A stretch of DNA of 64,000 bases from Acidobacteriota bacterium (GTDB lineage Bacteria; Acidobacteriota; Terriglobia; Acidiferrales; UBA7541), in the NCBI GenBank assembly GCA_021832085.1, contig JAKBLM010000004.1:62001-126000 (forward strand). The letters are read 5' to 3'. A program made the translations under genes and the position numbers. Under the pieces are notes generated by a model. The model ran no database searches. It worked only from the letters and a program-made list of their open reading frames with translations, and had not been told where the DNA came from. Shown piece by piece: positions 19,939 through 30,600 of this stretch (positions within the stretch are counted from its first letter, which is position 1; every line of letters starts with the position of its first letter).

Positions 19939-20766
19939 TCAGCTTTCCGCGGCCGGTTTGCGGGCGCGCACAAAAGCGCTCATCACCTTGCCTTCGATGA
20001 GCGGCGCGATCGCATCCACGTCGATGCCCTTCACAGCCAGCACCTGGCGCGCATCTTCGATCTGGTAGATTCGTGTCGGTTCGATCTCGATTGCCTCGAA
20101 GCCTGCCGTTTTCAGCTTGGTGCGGTACTCGTCTTCCTCCAGCGCCCCTGCCACGCAGCCGACCCACAACTCAACGCTCCGCCGGATTTCTTTCGGTACT
20201 CCGCCACGGAACACCACGTCGGAAATTGCCAGCCGGCCTCCCGGCCGCAACACGCGCAGCGCTTCGCTGAAGACGCGGTCCTTGTCGGCCGCCAGGTTCA
20301 CCACGCAGTTGGAAACGATCACGTCCACCGATCGCTCGGGCAGCGGAATGTTTTCCATTTCACCCTTGAGAAATTCGACGTTCGTGATTCCCGATCTCCG
20401 CTGGTTTTCGCGCGCCAGGGCCAGCATCTCGTCGGTCATGTCGAGTCCGTAAGCCTTGCCCGTGGGCCCCACTCGCCGCGCCGAGAGCAGAACGTCGATC
20501 CCGCCTCCGGAGCCGAGGTCGAGCACCGTTTCCCCCGGTACCAATTCCGCCAGCGCGGTCGGGTTGCCGCACCCAAGCGACGCCTGAAGCGCCTCTTCAG
20601 GAATTCCGGCAATCTGGTCGGCACCGTAGAGGTTCGAGGTGATGGGGTCGCAGCACGAGGAAGCGCTACCCGTGCCACAGCCGCATGAGTGCTGGCCGGC
20701 CTGGACGCGCTTGGCCGCCTCGGCGTATCGTTCCCGAACCACGTCCTTGATCTTCGATTCACTCAT
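19939..20766 (-). CDS. arsM: Arsenite methyltransferase
   Basis: MSESKIKDVVRERYAEAAKRVQAGQHSCGCGTGSASSCCDP..., LGCGNPTALAELVPGETVLDLGSGGGIDVLLSARRVGPTGKAYGLDMTDEML, SNCVVNLAADKDRV, ELWVGCVAGAL. Confidence 0.92.
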   Translation of the reverse strand: MSESKIKDVVRERYAEAAKRVQAGQHSCGCGTGSASSCCDPITSNLYGADQIAGIPEEALQASLGCGNPTALAELVPGETVLDLGSGGGIDVLLSARRVGPTGKAYGLDMTDEMLALARENQRRSGITNVEFLKGEMENIPLPERSVDVIVSNCVVNLAADKDRVFSEALRVLRPGGRLAISDVVFRGGVPKEIRRSVELWVGCVAGALEEDEYRTKLKTAGFEAIEIEPTRIYQIEDARQVLAVKGIDVDAIAPLIEGKVMSAFVRARKPAAES

Positions 20767-20855
20767 CGGTTCCTCCGCGTTCGTGCCCGTTGCAACGACA
20801 AATCCATAGTCCCACAGGTTTGGCGCCCGGTGAAAGCCCGCCGGTCGCCCGTTCG

Positions 20856-22922
20856 TTAGGTTAGCGGTGTGCATTCCAGGTTGAGCACCTGGAAAGGCTC
20901 GAGCATGAACGAATGCCGTTTGCCCGCCTCGAGTGTGATGGCGGGCAGGGAGGCGTCGCGCCTCCACGGACTCCGCCCACGGTAGTGGCCGGGCGCGCCG
21001 GCCGGCAACTCGAAAGCTTCGGCTAGGTCTACTGGAAACGTTTGCCGGACGGCCGCCGGGTTACGCATCGTCAGGATCGCTTTCCGCTTCGACCAGCAGC
21101 CCCAGCCGTACGGTTCGAGGTTCTCCGGATCTCCGCCAACCCAGTGCGTGTCCCGCAGCACCTCGGCGTTTCGCCGCGACCATTTCGCCGCCTCGGCCAG
21201 CGTATCCCAATCGAACTGGTTCAGCAGCGAATGGGTGATGTACATCTCCTGGAGCTGGGTTCCCGTGCCGAAATAGGAACGGATCTCGTCACCGAAGTCG
21301 TCGTACGGATCGTTTTTCAATCCCTGGGCATAGCGCGCGTAGATCAGCCCGTGGAGCATCAGCGAATTCAGTGGATAAAGCGGTCCGCGCAGCACCACGT
21401 GCCGGTAGGTAGCGCCGTCACGATAGGTGATCCAACGCTGGCGGTCGGAACCGACCCCGGCGAACGAGTGATCGTAGCCCCCGCGCCAGGTCGAATCAGC
21501 CCAGCGCAGCCAGAAGGGCGACGGGTAGGTGCCGGTAGTGAGGTTGATGAAGAGGTTGGGCTCGGCCGTACGCAGGTCGCCGATCAGGCTGATTGCCGCG
21601 TCGAAGTCGCTGTCGAAATGGCTGCCGGGAACGGTGGTCGAGGCACTGCCAGTCCCGTCGAGCTTAAATTGATTGACGCCGTATTTGTTGATGAATCGCA
21701 GGCAGACCTCGCGGAACCTGGCGAAATATTTCGGTCCAGCCAACGCGAGCCCCTCGCGGTCGATTTCGTAGCCGTGAGCGCGGGCCCAGGCGATCCGCTC
21801 CTGGCGTGGCTTGCCGTAACCTCCCCAGGGAGAAAGCCAGACGCCGGGAGCGGCCCCGTAGACGGCTGCCGCCTTGCGCAACGGCGTGAATCCGTCCGGA
21901 AATCCGGAATTGAAGCCCCACACCTTGTGGTTGTCCCAGCCGTCATCAAAGAGAAACGAGCTGATCGTCACGCCACGCCGGACGTGCAGAATCTCGCCGA
22001 ACGCGCGGATCGCGCCGACTGCTTCGGTCGCGTTGTAGGGAGTAAAGAAGCCCAGGTCATACCAGGAGTTGTAATGAAGGAAAGTGCGGTACGGATGGGC
22101 CCGCTCGCGTTCGACGTAGTGCAGGAAGTCTCGGCGCATCTGCCCGGAATCCGCGCAGCCGATCACCGAGGAATACCGCATCGTGTGTCCTGCTTCGAGC
22201 GGCAGGTCGCGCATCAGAAAGGCCTGCGCCCGGCCATCTTCCACCGCAGTGTGCGAAAGCGGGTGCTCGAAGCCGAAAAACCAGTCGCCTGCCACCACCG
22301 GTGTCCCCTTCACCGTGCCGGCGGCCGCGATGCCGGGCAAAGCCAGATCGAGCAGGCGGATTTCGCGAATCATCACATCCTGGCCGGGTGCATGCAGCAC
22401 GATTTCCTGCCGCAAGTAGCGGGAACCGTCGCGCAGAATGCCGCGCCAGCCGATCCGGAGCCGACCACCCGCCGCGCTGAACTGCGCGGTGATCTCGCGC
22501 CCGGGAACGCGTGCGGCGTATCGCGCGGCCTTGCTATCGGCATCGAGCCGCCGTGTCTGTGGCTTCCCCTCCAGCTTCAGGTTGCTGGCATCGATTCGCG
22601 TACCGTCGCCTAGGTGCAGCGTAAACACCGGTGGCAGTTCCGAAAGCCTGAGGCCGCTGCGAAGGTCCCTAACGTCGGTCAGGCGTACGCCTGTCGGCGA
22701 AATTTGCCAGGCGGCGTGGAACTCTTCGTTTTCGAGCGCCAACTGGTTTCCCGATTGGCGCATGCGCGTCGCCACGATCGGTCGTCCCAGCCAGCCGCGC
22801 AGGCCGCTTTCGGCAAGCAGCGGCAGGCCGGCGATCACACCCAGCCCCGCCGTGGCACGGCCGAGGAACTCCCGGCGCGAATATTCGGAAATTTGTGGCC
22901 TTTCCTGCTCCCCTTTGTCCAT
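20856..22922 (-). CDS. Tat-exported alpha-galactosidase-like (clan D-type) glycoside hydrolase
   Basis: 688 aa; Tat signal SRREFLGRATAGLGVIAGLPLL; SSFLFDDGWDNH, VWLSPWGGYGKP, NQFKLDGTG, a GH27/GH36-like barrel pattern. Confidence 0.65.
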   Translation of the reverse strand: MDKGEQERPQISEYSRREFLGRATAGLGVIAGLPLLAESGLRGWLGRPIVATRMRQSGNQLALENEEFHAAWQISPTGVRLTDVRDLRSGLRLSELPPVFTLHLGDGTRIDASNLKLEGKPQTRRLDADSKAARYAARVPGREITAQFSAAGGRLRIGWRGILRDGSRYLRQEIVLHAPGQDVMIREIRLLDLALPGIAAAGTVKGTPVVAGDWFFGFEHPLSHTAVEDGRAQAFLMRDLPLEAGHTMRYSSVIGCADSGQMRRDFLHYVERERAHPYRTFLHYNSWYDLGFFTPYNATEAVGAIRAFGEILHVRRGVTISSFLFDDGWDNHKVWGFNSGFPDGFTPLRKAAAVYGAAPGVWLSPWGGYGKPRQERIAWARAHGYEIDREGLALAGPKYFARFREVCLRFINKYGVNQFKLDGTGSASTTVPGSHFDSDFDAAISLIGDLRTAEPNLFINLTTGTYPSPFWLRWADSTWRGGYDHSFAGVGSDRQRWITYRDGATYRHVVLRGPLYPLNSLMLHGLIYARYAQGLKNDPYDDFGDEIRSYFGTGTQLQEMYITHSLLNQFDWDTLAEAAKWSRRNAEVLRDTHWVGGDPENLEPYGWGCWSKRKAILTMRNPAAVRQTFPVDLAEAFELPAGAPGHYRGRSPWRRDASLPAITLEAGKRHSFMLEPFQVLNLECTPLT

Positions 22923-22952
22923 GGTTGACTCCGCTGTTTGTTTTCCGGGCCG

Positions 22953-24299
22953 TCACGTTAACATCTGCAAAGCGGGTCCTGCGCCGGTCACGAAGCATTC
23001 CCCCGCGCCGGCGCGGGGGAGCTTTCGGCGATAGGCTTTCGCCCATTCCTCGCGAAACGTTGCCGCCTTCAGGCTTTCAACCAGCGCCCAGACGCTGCCG
23101 CCAAAACCTGCCCCAAAAGCCGAGGCCGCTACGGCACCCAACTCCAGCGCCAGTCGCACTAACTCGGTCGTCTCCTTCACCTGATTGCCCAATCCCCGCT
23201 CGGCGCCGGCTTGGGAACGCCGGGCCAGCTCCCCGAGCGCGTCGAGAACGTTTCCGGCCAGCGCCTCGGCCGCAGCGGGCACGATCAGTTCGCTTTCCTG
23301 GTAAAACTGTTCGAAACGACCTGGCAGTTCGCCGCTCTGAAAAGAAGGATGACCTGTTTGCCGCAAGATCTCGCGCATGCGCTCGGGCGCTTCGGCCGAG
23401 GAACGCACCGCACCGGCTAGCGTGGCATCGGCGCGGCCGGTTGCCGAGCGCCAGAGTTCGAGAATTGCCGCCGCGGCAAGCGAGGCGCGGTTGTATAGCT
23501 GCAGCGCGCTGCCGGTCTTCTCCGCCGCCACACCGCTTACGCCGACGACGAATGTCAGACCTGCCGGCAGCCGGATCGTTTTTTCCAGCCGCACCGGGCA
23601 AAACGAAAACAGGCTCACGTGGCCGGCCTGGCCGCACAGGATCGCCGCGTGGTCCTCGCTCCCGCCAAATGTGCCCACGCCCGATCCGCCCGCGAGCGGG
23701 CCGAAACTCCTGCCGCCTTCGACCGCGCCGAGATACTCCGCCAGTTCCGTGCAGCTGACCAGCGCTTTGCGCCACACCGGGTGTTCAGCGAGCCGGTTGC
23801 GCTCGGCGAGTGCGGTGAAAACCGCTACGATCAGGGCACTCGAGCTGCTGAGTCCCGCGGCGCGCGGCAGATCGCTGGCCAGCGCGAGATCCACTCCGGC
23901 AAGCGGGCCGGGAAAATCACGTGCCACGCGGCGCGCAACGGTCCGCGGATAGACAGTCCAGTCCGCGCTGCCGTCCGCGTCTTTCTTTGCCAACGGAATC
24001 TTCGTCGATGCGCCCGAGACAGCGTCGGTGACGTGAAGGATCGCGTCGTCGCGCGGGGCGGCAACGATGCAGAGGCCGCGTTCCAGCGGGCAAACCAGGC
24101 TGCGACCGCCCGCGTAATCGGTGTGCTTGCCGAAAACCTCGATTCGGCCCGGCACAAACCAGCGCCAAAGCACGCCGCTTCGCGGGGACTTGCCACCGGC
24201 CAGCGCCTCTTCCGCCTGCGCGAAAAGCACCTGCTTGCCGGCGGCTTCTCCCTGGCTCATTCCTGCTTCCACCAGACAGCTGGCGAGTCGAGGGTTCAC
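22953..24299 (-). CDS. Galactokinase-family GHMP kinase
   Basis: 448 aa; VPGRIEVFGKHTDYAGGRSLVCPLERG, DLPRAAGLSSSSALIVAV, GAGFGGSVWALV. Confidence 0.82.
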   Translation of the reverse strand: MNPRLASCLVEAGMSQGEAAGKQVLFAQAEEALAGGKSPRSGVLWRWFVPGRIEVFGKHTDYAGGRSLVCPLERGLCIVAAPRDDAILHVTDAVSGASTKIPLAKKDADGSADWTVYPRTVARRVARDFPGPLAGVDLALASDLPRAAGLSSSSALIVAVFTALAERNRLAEHPVWRKALVSCTELAEYLGAVEGGRSFGPLAGGSGVGTFGGSEDHAAILCGQAGHVSLFSFCPVRLEKTIRLPAGLTFVVGVSGVAAEKTGSALQLYNRASLAAAAILELWRSATGRADATLAGAVRSSAEAPERMREILRQTGHPSFQSGELPGRFEQFYQESELIVPAAAEALAGNVLDALGELARRSQAGAERGLGNQVKETTELVRLALELGAVAASAFGAGFGGSVWALVESLKAATFREEWAKAYRRKLPRAGAGECFVTGAGPALQMLT

Positions 24300-25114
24300 G
24301 GGTTGGCCTCAATGCCGCGGAGCCAAGCGGCAACCGAGGCGATGTCGCCGCGCCGCGAAAGGTCGAGCACGGGCTCGTGCGATCGCACCACCTTTAGTCG
24401 CAATCCCAGCGAACGGACGGCCAGGCGGATTGCCTGCGGCAGTTCCCGCTCGCCCCGCGAGGAAACCTCCACCTGGGCGCAAGCCTGAAGAAATGGCGGC
24501 GAAAGCCGCCACACGTTCATGCTGATCAACGGATTTTCCCCAGCCGCGCGCAAGGCCGCTTCATCCGGTTTTTCGACGATATCGGCAAGATACCCGTCGG
24601 TATCCACCACAACCAACGCGTACTCGCGAATCCGCTCATCCGGCACGTTGCCCCGCAGCAGTCCCTCTCGCTCGAAGAGCACCGTTCCCGGCTCGCCCAT
24701 CTCGCGTAAGGTGCTCAGCGCAGCCACCGGATAGTAGTTGTCGGAATTGAGCACCACAAATTCGTCTGTCCCAATAAATCCCTTCGCGAAAAGCAGCGCG
24801 TCGGCAGTGCCCAGTGGCTCGGGCTGTACAGCAAACTCGATGAGAAGGCGGCGGGGGCGGCCGACCCCCGCGTAATATTCGCGTATCTGGTGATGCTCGG
24901 GCCCCACCACCAGGCACACGCGCCGGAAGCCTGCGTCCGCCAGCGCGCTCAGCACGTAATCGAGAAACGGCCGGCCGAAGGGCAGCATTGCTTTCACCCC
25001 ACTGGCGGCCACCGCTTCCTGTCCGGCTTCGAGCGCGACTCCCTCCTCGGCACGGCGCATCCGTTTGCCAAGCCCGCGCGCCAGAATCACGGCCTTTTCA
25101 GTGGTTGCGGTCAT
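24296..25114 (-). CDS. Sugar-1-phosphate nucleotidyltransferase family protein
   Basis: 272 aa; AVILARGLGKRMRRAEEG, LPFGRPFLDYVLSALADAGFRRVCLVVGPEHHQIREY, NSDNYYP; 4-bp overlap with the downstream GHMP kinase. Confidence 0.85.
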   Translation of the reverse strand: MTATTEKAVILARGLGKRMRRAEEGVALEAGQEAVAASGVKAMLPFGRPFLDYVLSALADAGFRRVCLVVGPEHHQIREYYAGVGRPRRLLIEFAVQPEPLGTADALLFAKGFIGTDEFVVLNSDNYYPVAALSTLREMGEPGTVLFEREGLLRGNVPDERIREYALVVVDTDGYLADIVEKPDEAALRAAGENPLISMNVWRLSPPFLQACAQVEVSSRGERELPQAIRLAVRSLGLRLKVVRSHEPVLDLSRRGDIASVAAWLRGIEANP

Positions 25115-25196
25115 TCTGTAGCCTCCTGCGCGGCGGCCAGCCTACCACCACAAGGGGAATGGCCGCATGTCGCACCGGAAAATCGCCGGCACAGAT

Positions 25197-26081
25197 TCAA
25201 TAGAGGATGATCGACAAACAATCGAGGCCGGAATCGTCCTTCGGGTGGTATCTGCTGTGCTTTGCGCAACCTTCCGGATCACCCGTCCGCTCGGCCAGAG
25301 TCCACTCTTCCTGGCAGCTCAGTCCTTCGACAACTGGATCTTTGTTTGGCCGCGGCAGCTTGATCTTGTCATAGACGGGATTGAGCCCCAACTGGGGTGC
25401 GTCAATCATTTTCGCCATCTGCGCGAATGCCTGGAGCGATGCGTCCGGCCGGGGCGTCTTCACCGTCGCGTCCCAAACGTGGAGGTTGACGATGCCCTCC
25501 TCCACCACCGGGGTCCAGTTAGCCGGCAGGAACTCGATCGGAGTTGTGCGGTCGGGATGGACATAGGTGAAGGCGGTGACTTGGGGAATGCTTTTCGGCT
25601 CGATGATCGGCCGCGGCGAGCCGGTGAAGAAATTCTTTCCGTGCCGCTTGTGCAGGGGGCGAAGGGGCGTGACAAAGTCGGGAAACGGAAAGACCAGCGT
25701 ACAAAACGAATCGTCCGTTTTGACTGCCCGCCGGCGGAAGACGGCATTACGTTCCGGATCGATGCTGCTGAGCACGGGTCGTGGGCCGGTCATCACGCCG
25801 GAAAGCCGGTATTTTGTACCCTGGGCCAGCGTGGTCTCCTGCATCCAGGTACCAGCAAGATAGGCCCGGCCGGAACCGGCGGGAAAGTAGACGTGAACTT
25901 CCCCGGCACCGAATTCGATGACCGACAGCCCGTGGAAGAGAACGTTGACCCGCTGAAAAGGAGTCTCGACCGGCTGCCTCTGCTGCGCCCCGAATGCGGC
26001 TGTCACCAGGCCCGGGAACATCCCCAGAGCGGATCCGGCTGCCAGCCTCCACAGCGCTTCCCTCCTGGTCATCCGTTTCAT
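25197..26081 (-). CDS. Hypothetical protein with Tat-like signal
   Basis: 294 aa; MKRMTRREALWRLAAGSALGMFPGLVTAAFGAQ; no family recognised. Confidence 0.6.
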   Translation of the reverse strand: MKRMTRREALWRLAAGSALGMFPGLVTAAFGAQQRQPVETPFQRVNVLFHGLSVIEFGAGEVHVYFPAGSGRAYLAGTWMQETTLAQGTKYRLSGVMTGPRPVLSSIDPERNAVFRRRAVKTDDSFCTLVFPFPDFVTPLRPLHKRHGKNFFTGSPRPIIEPKSIPQVTAFTYVHPDRTTPIEFLPANWTPVVEEGIVNLHVWDATVKTPRPDASLQAFAQMAKMIDAPQLGLNPVYDKIKLPRPNKDPVVEGLSCQEEWTLAERTGDPEGCAKHSRYHPKDDSGLDCLSIILY

Positions 26082-26293
26082 CCGCAGCCGCGCCCCATCG
26101 CTGTGTTCTTCCCCCTCCCGGGTACCGGAGACTGCCCAGCGTCGCCGGCAGCGTTACTAATATAGAGCCTCGAAAGAGAATGCGCCTCAGGCGATGCGGA
26201 AATCCCGCAGCCGCGGCCTGAACGCTTTTGGCGCGGATTGCCTCGTCGCATTGGCGTCGACATACCTTGCGGCAAAGCGTCCGGCCTCCTCTC

Positions 26294-27448
26294 TCAGGTG
26301 ATCTCGTTGGCGCCGTCGGCAGGCAGACAGTCGGTAATTTCCGGGCGGATACCGGTTCGCGCCTCATACCGTCGGGCGAGTTCGGGGGCGAAGAAGTCTT
26401 CTGCTGCGGCGCGAACGAGGTGAACCGTCGAACCACCGAACCCACCTCCGGTCATGCGCGAGCCGAGCACGCCGGGAAGCTCGCCAGCCAGCTCAACCAT
26501 CAGGTTCAGCTCGGCGGAACTGACCTGGTAATCCTCGTCGAGGCTGTGGTGAGCCTCCAGCATTAACCGGCCAAGCGTCTCGTATTCGCCGCGCTCCAGC
26601 GCCTCGGCGGCGGCACGGACCCGGGCGATTTCCGTGGTTACGTGGCGCGCGCGACGGCGGATCGGATCGGGCCAGCTCGCGGCGAGCGCCTCAATCTGCT
26701 CCCAAGTAACGTCGCGCAGCGCGGTAACCCCCGGCCGCGCGGCGGAGATGCGCCTTACCGCCTCTTCGCATTCCCGGCGCCGCCGATTGTATTCCGAGGC
26801 GGCCAGCGCATGCCGGGTCATCGTGTTGGCCACGATCACCCGAACCCGCGTGGAATCGAGCGGAACGGGGTGTACGGCCAGAGTGCGGCAATCGATCAGC
26901 AGGGCATGGTCGCGCCGCCCGTAACACGCCGCGAGCTGATCCATGATTCCGCAGCGCATCCCGACGAATTCGTTTTCGGCGCGCTGGCAGGCGCGCGCAA
27001 GCGCCGTGGCGTCGAGTCTTGTGCCGGCCAGCGAACTGAGCGCCAGGCCCACCGAGACTTCCAGCGCCGCCGATGAGCTCAACCCACCCCCGGTGGGTAC
27101 ATCACTCGCGATCAACAGATCGGCGCCGACGACGGGAACATCCGCCTCGCCAAGCGCCCAGGCCACGCCGAAGATGTAGTGGCTCCAGTGGTGCTCAGCG
27201 CTCGGCTTGGAGGGAAGTGCGGCCTCGACGGTCTCGCCGAACTCGCGGGAACGGACGCGGAGCAGCCCGTCGCCGCGAGGGCCGGCCAGCACGAAGCAAT
27301 CTCGATTGATGGCGAGGGGCAGCACCCAACCGTCGTTGTAATCGACGTGTCCACCGATCAAGTTGACACGCCCCGGTGCTCGGAAAACGCGAGGCTCGGC
27401 CCCGAAGCGCTGGCGGAATTCCCGCCGAAGTGCATCGAGGTCGCTCAC
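26294..27448 (-). CDS. galK: Galactokinase
   Basis: 384 aa; FRAPGRVNLIGGHVDYNDGWVLPLAI, DVPTGGGLSSSAALEVSV, GMRCGIMDQLAACYG, RMTGGGFGGSTVHLV. Confidence 0.88.
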   Translation of the reverse strand: MSDLDALRREFRQRFGAEPRVFRAPGRVNLIGGHVDYNDGWVLPLAINRDCFVLAGPRGDGLLRVRSREFGETVEAALPSKPSAEHHWSHYIFGVAWALGEADVPVVGADLLIASDVPTGGGLSSSAALEVSVGLALSSLAGTRLDATALARACQRAENEFVGMRCGIMDQLAACYGRRDHALLIDCRTLAVHPVPLDSTRVRVIVANTMTRHALAASEYNRRRRECEEAVRRISAARPGVTALRDVTWEQIEALAASWPDPIRRRARHVTTEIARVRAAAEALERGEYETLGRLMLEAHHSLDEDYQVSSAELNLMVELAGELPGVLGSRMTGGGFGGSTVHLVRAAAEDFFAPELARRYEARTGIRPEITDCLPADGANEIT

Positions 27449-27689
27449 GAGCCGGACCGGAGGCCGCTTGTGCTCACCTGCATCGAGGGAAAAGCGGATA
27501 AAGATTCGAAATGTAAGAAATTGTCCTCTTCAGCCCAGAACATCGTCATCGCCGCGAAGCGTCATTCTTCGCTCCCGGCCGGGAAGTGTATCGCCGGCCG
27601 GCACCGTCGCGCCAGCGCCGCGAAACGCGGCTCCTGCCGGGCGGCCCGTTCGCCAACCGCCCGGCATTTGTCCTTTTTGCCAGCCGGGC

Positions 27690-30600
27690 TCAGGGCTCGA
27701 TCTGCATGGCGAGACCGTGCGCCTTGAGCAGACGGTTGAAGGCGGGCGTGTCGGATTCCACGAGTTGCTTCAGCGCCAGACTTGATCGAGCGAGCCACTG
27801 CCGATAGTACTGGTTGACGGCCAAGTCGCCGGCCGTCGGACCGAGATCGGATCCGCTGCCGCCATCGAGTGAGCTATCGATCGATTCGAGCAGCAGCGCC
27901 AGCTTCGAGTACAGCTCGTTGGGATGGAGGAAGGAATCCTCGTAGGCCCCGGTCAGGTGGACATCGACCAGCTTGCCTTCGACTGCCAACGCCTTTTGGC
28001 CGAGAGCGCGCGCCGCGGTCACCACGGCTTGATCTTTGGGGCTGCCGCCGAGTTGCCGCTCGAGGTCCGCCAGTTGCTTCCGCGTCCACTCGAGGTGGTC
28101 GATCATGGCGGCGACCTGGTTGACTTCTCTTTCCAGCTCCAGCGAGAAAGCAACCTGCGACCGGATCGAGGCCGGAGTGCCAATCGAGTGGGGATCGGGC
28201 AACACCTGAAGCGGTGCCGAGAGTGTTTGTCCCGCGGCGATCATCTGTACCGTATAGGTGCCGGGCACGACGATCGGCCCTGGAACCACCGGATCGACCG
28301 AAGCGGAGACGAGCGGTCGCCAACCCTGTGGCCCATTCTTCACCCACGGATCGCCCGGCGGCGGCATTCGCAGCTTGGGCTTCCGTGCTGGCGTGTAGCG
28401 CAGGTCCCACCAAATCCGGTTCAGCCCCTGCTTGCCGTCTCCCCTCAGCGTTCGGATCTTCTTACCATCTGCCCCGAGGATTTCGATGCGCAGATGCTTT
28501 TCGGCCGAGGCCAGATAGAAGTTGATGTCGGCGCCGTAAGGCGGATCCTGGCCCACGACGTGGCTGCCGGCGTCGGCCAGGCGAACGCTGTCCATGTGAC
28601 GGAAGCGATAGGCGGGCCGGGGCTTGAAGAGGTAGACCGTTTTGGTCTTCGCGGTCAGGTAGTTGCGCAGCGGAGAGATATCGTCGAGGATGTAGATGCC
28701 CCGGCCGTAGGTGGCCACAACCAAGTCGTCGAAATGGCGCTGGATCGTGATCCAATAGACGGGCGCCGGTGGCAGGTTGCTCCGCAAGCGTGTCCAGTGG
28801 CCGCCGTCATCCCAGGAAACGTACAGGGCGTTGTCGGTACCCAGGTAGAGCATCCCTCTTTGAACCGGATCTTCGATCACGCAGTGTGCCGAACTGTTCA
28901 TCCCCTTGGGCACCGAGCCGCTGATGAATTTCCAGGTGCGCCCGAAATCCGTGGTCTGGTACACGTAGGCGTTGTAATCGCCCTCTTGTTCCAGATTCAC
29001 GGTGATGTAGGCGCTGGCCGCGTTGAAGGGCGAGGCGTCAATATTCGAAATCGTGCCCCACGGCGGCAAGTTCGGAATGTTCTTGGTCACGTTGGTCCAG
29101 TGCGCCCCGTCGTCCTCGGTCACGCTTACCTGGCCATCATTCGAGCCGGCCCAGATCACTCCCTCCCGCACCGGCGACGGGGCGATCGCGTAGAGCACGG
29201 CGCCGTCGTAGGTCATCAGGTTGTCGTAGCTGATGCCTCCGGAATTCCCTTCGTGGCTCTTGAGGTTTAGCGTCAAGTCGGGGCTGATCCGTTTCCAGCT
29301 CTGCCCGCCGTTGGTTGTCATCATCACGTACTGGCTGCCGACATAGACGCGGTTGTGATCGAGCGGATCGATCGCAATCGGGAAGGTCCAGTGCCAGCGA
29401 TATTTCTCGGCCGACGGCAGCCATCCGTAGGCGGTATCGGGCCAGACGGCGACGTTGCGCGCCTGGCCGGTGCGCATGTTCATCCGGGTGAGGAAACCGC
29501 TGTAGCAACCCGACCACACAATGTTCGGATCGACCGGATCGGGAACGCCGAAGCCGCTTTCGCAGCCGCCGATGGTGCGGAAATCTCCGGTGGTGATCCT
29601 CCCGCCACCGAATCCGGACTCGAGATTGTTGCTCGGCCCACGGAAGGAGGGGCCGTCCTGCCGGTTGCCGTAAACGTCGTAGGGAATCCGGTTGTCGGTA
29701 TAGACGTGATAGACCTGCCCAATGGGCAAAACCACCCGCTGGTAGGTCTTCCCGCCGTTCAGGCTGATCGCCCCACCGCCGTCGTTGGCCACCAGAATCC
29801 GTTTCGGGTTCAGCGGATCGATCCAAACATCGTGGTTGTCGCCGCCCGGCGAGCCGTATCCTCCCTGCCAGTGGCGCCCTTGACCAAAGCCCCCCGGCTG
29901 GAAAAAGGTGCGTCCCCCGTCGGGCGAGATCACGAATCCGACGGTCACGAAATAGAGCAGGTTCTCGTTGTCGGGCGAGACGGCGAAGCGTGTGAAGTAG
30001 GGAGGCCGCTGGTCCATCGCGTGGTTGTGGCTGACGAGCGTCCAGCTCTTGCCGCCATTGTCAGAACGATAGAGCGCCGGATTGCGCTCCTGGATCAGCG
30101 CGTAGACCCTTTGCGGATTGTTCGGCGCGATCGCCACGGCTACTTTCCCTACGGGCTGACTGGCTCGCGGCAGGCCGTTGCCGGAGATCTTGTGCCAGCT
30201 ATTCCCTCCGTCGTGGCTGATGTAGACGCCGCCCCCCGTGCCTCCGCTATCGAGGTTCCAGGTGTGCACCCGCACCTGCCACATGCCGGCGACGAGCGTG
30301 TTGGGATCGTGTGGGTCGATTGCCAGGTCCGAGCAGCCGGTGTTGTCGTTCACGAAGAGGACCTGTTGCCAAGTCTTGCCGCCGTTGAGCGTGCGAAAGA
30401 TGCCGCGCTCGTGCTGCGGGCGGAACAACTGGCCGAGCGCACAGACAAAAACGTGGTTGGGATTCTGCGGATCAATCACAATCCGGCCGATGTGGCCGGT
30501 TTTCCTGAGGCCCATGTGCCGCCAATGAAGCCCGGCGTCGGTGGATTTGTAGACGCCGTCGCCCATCGGGTAGTCCGGCCGGATGATCCAGGTCTCGCCC

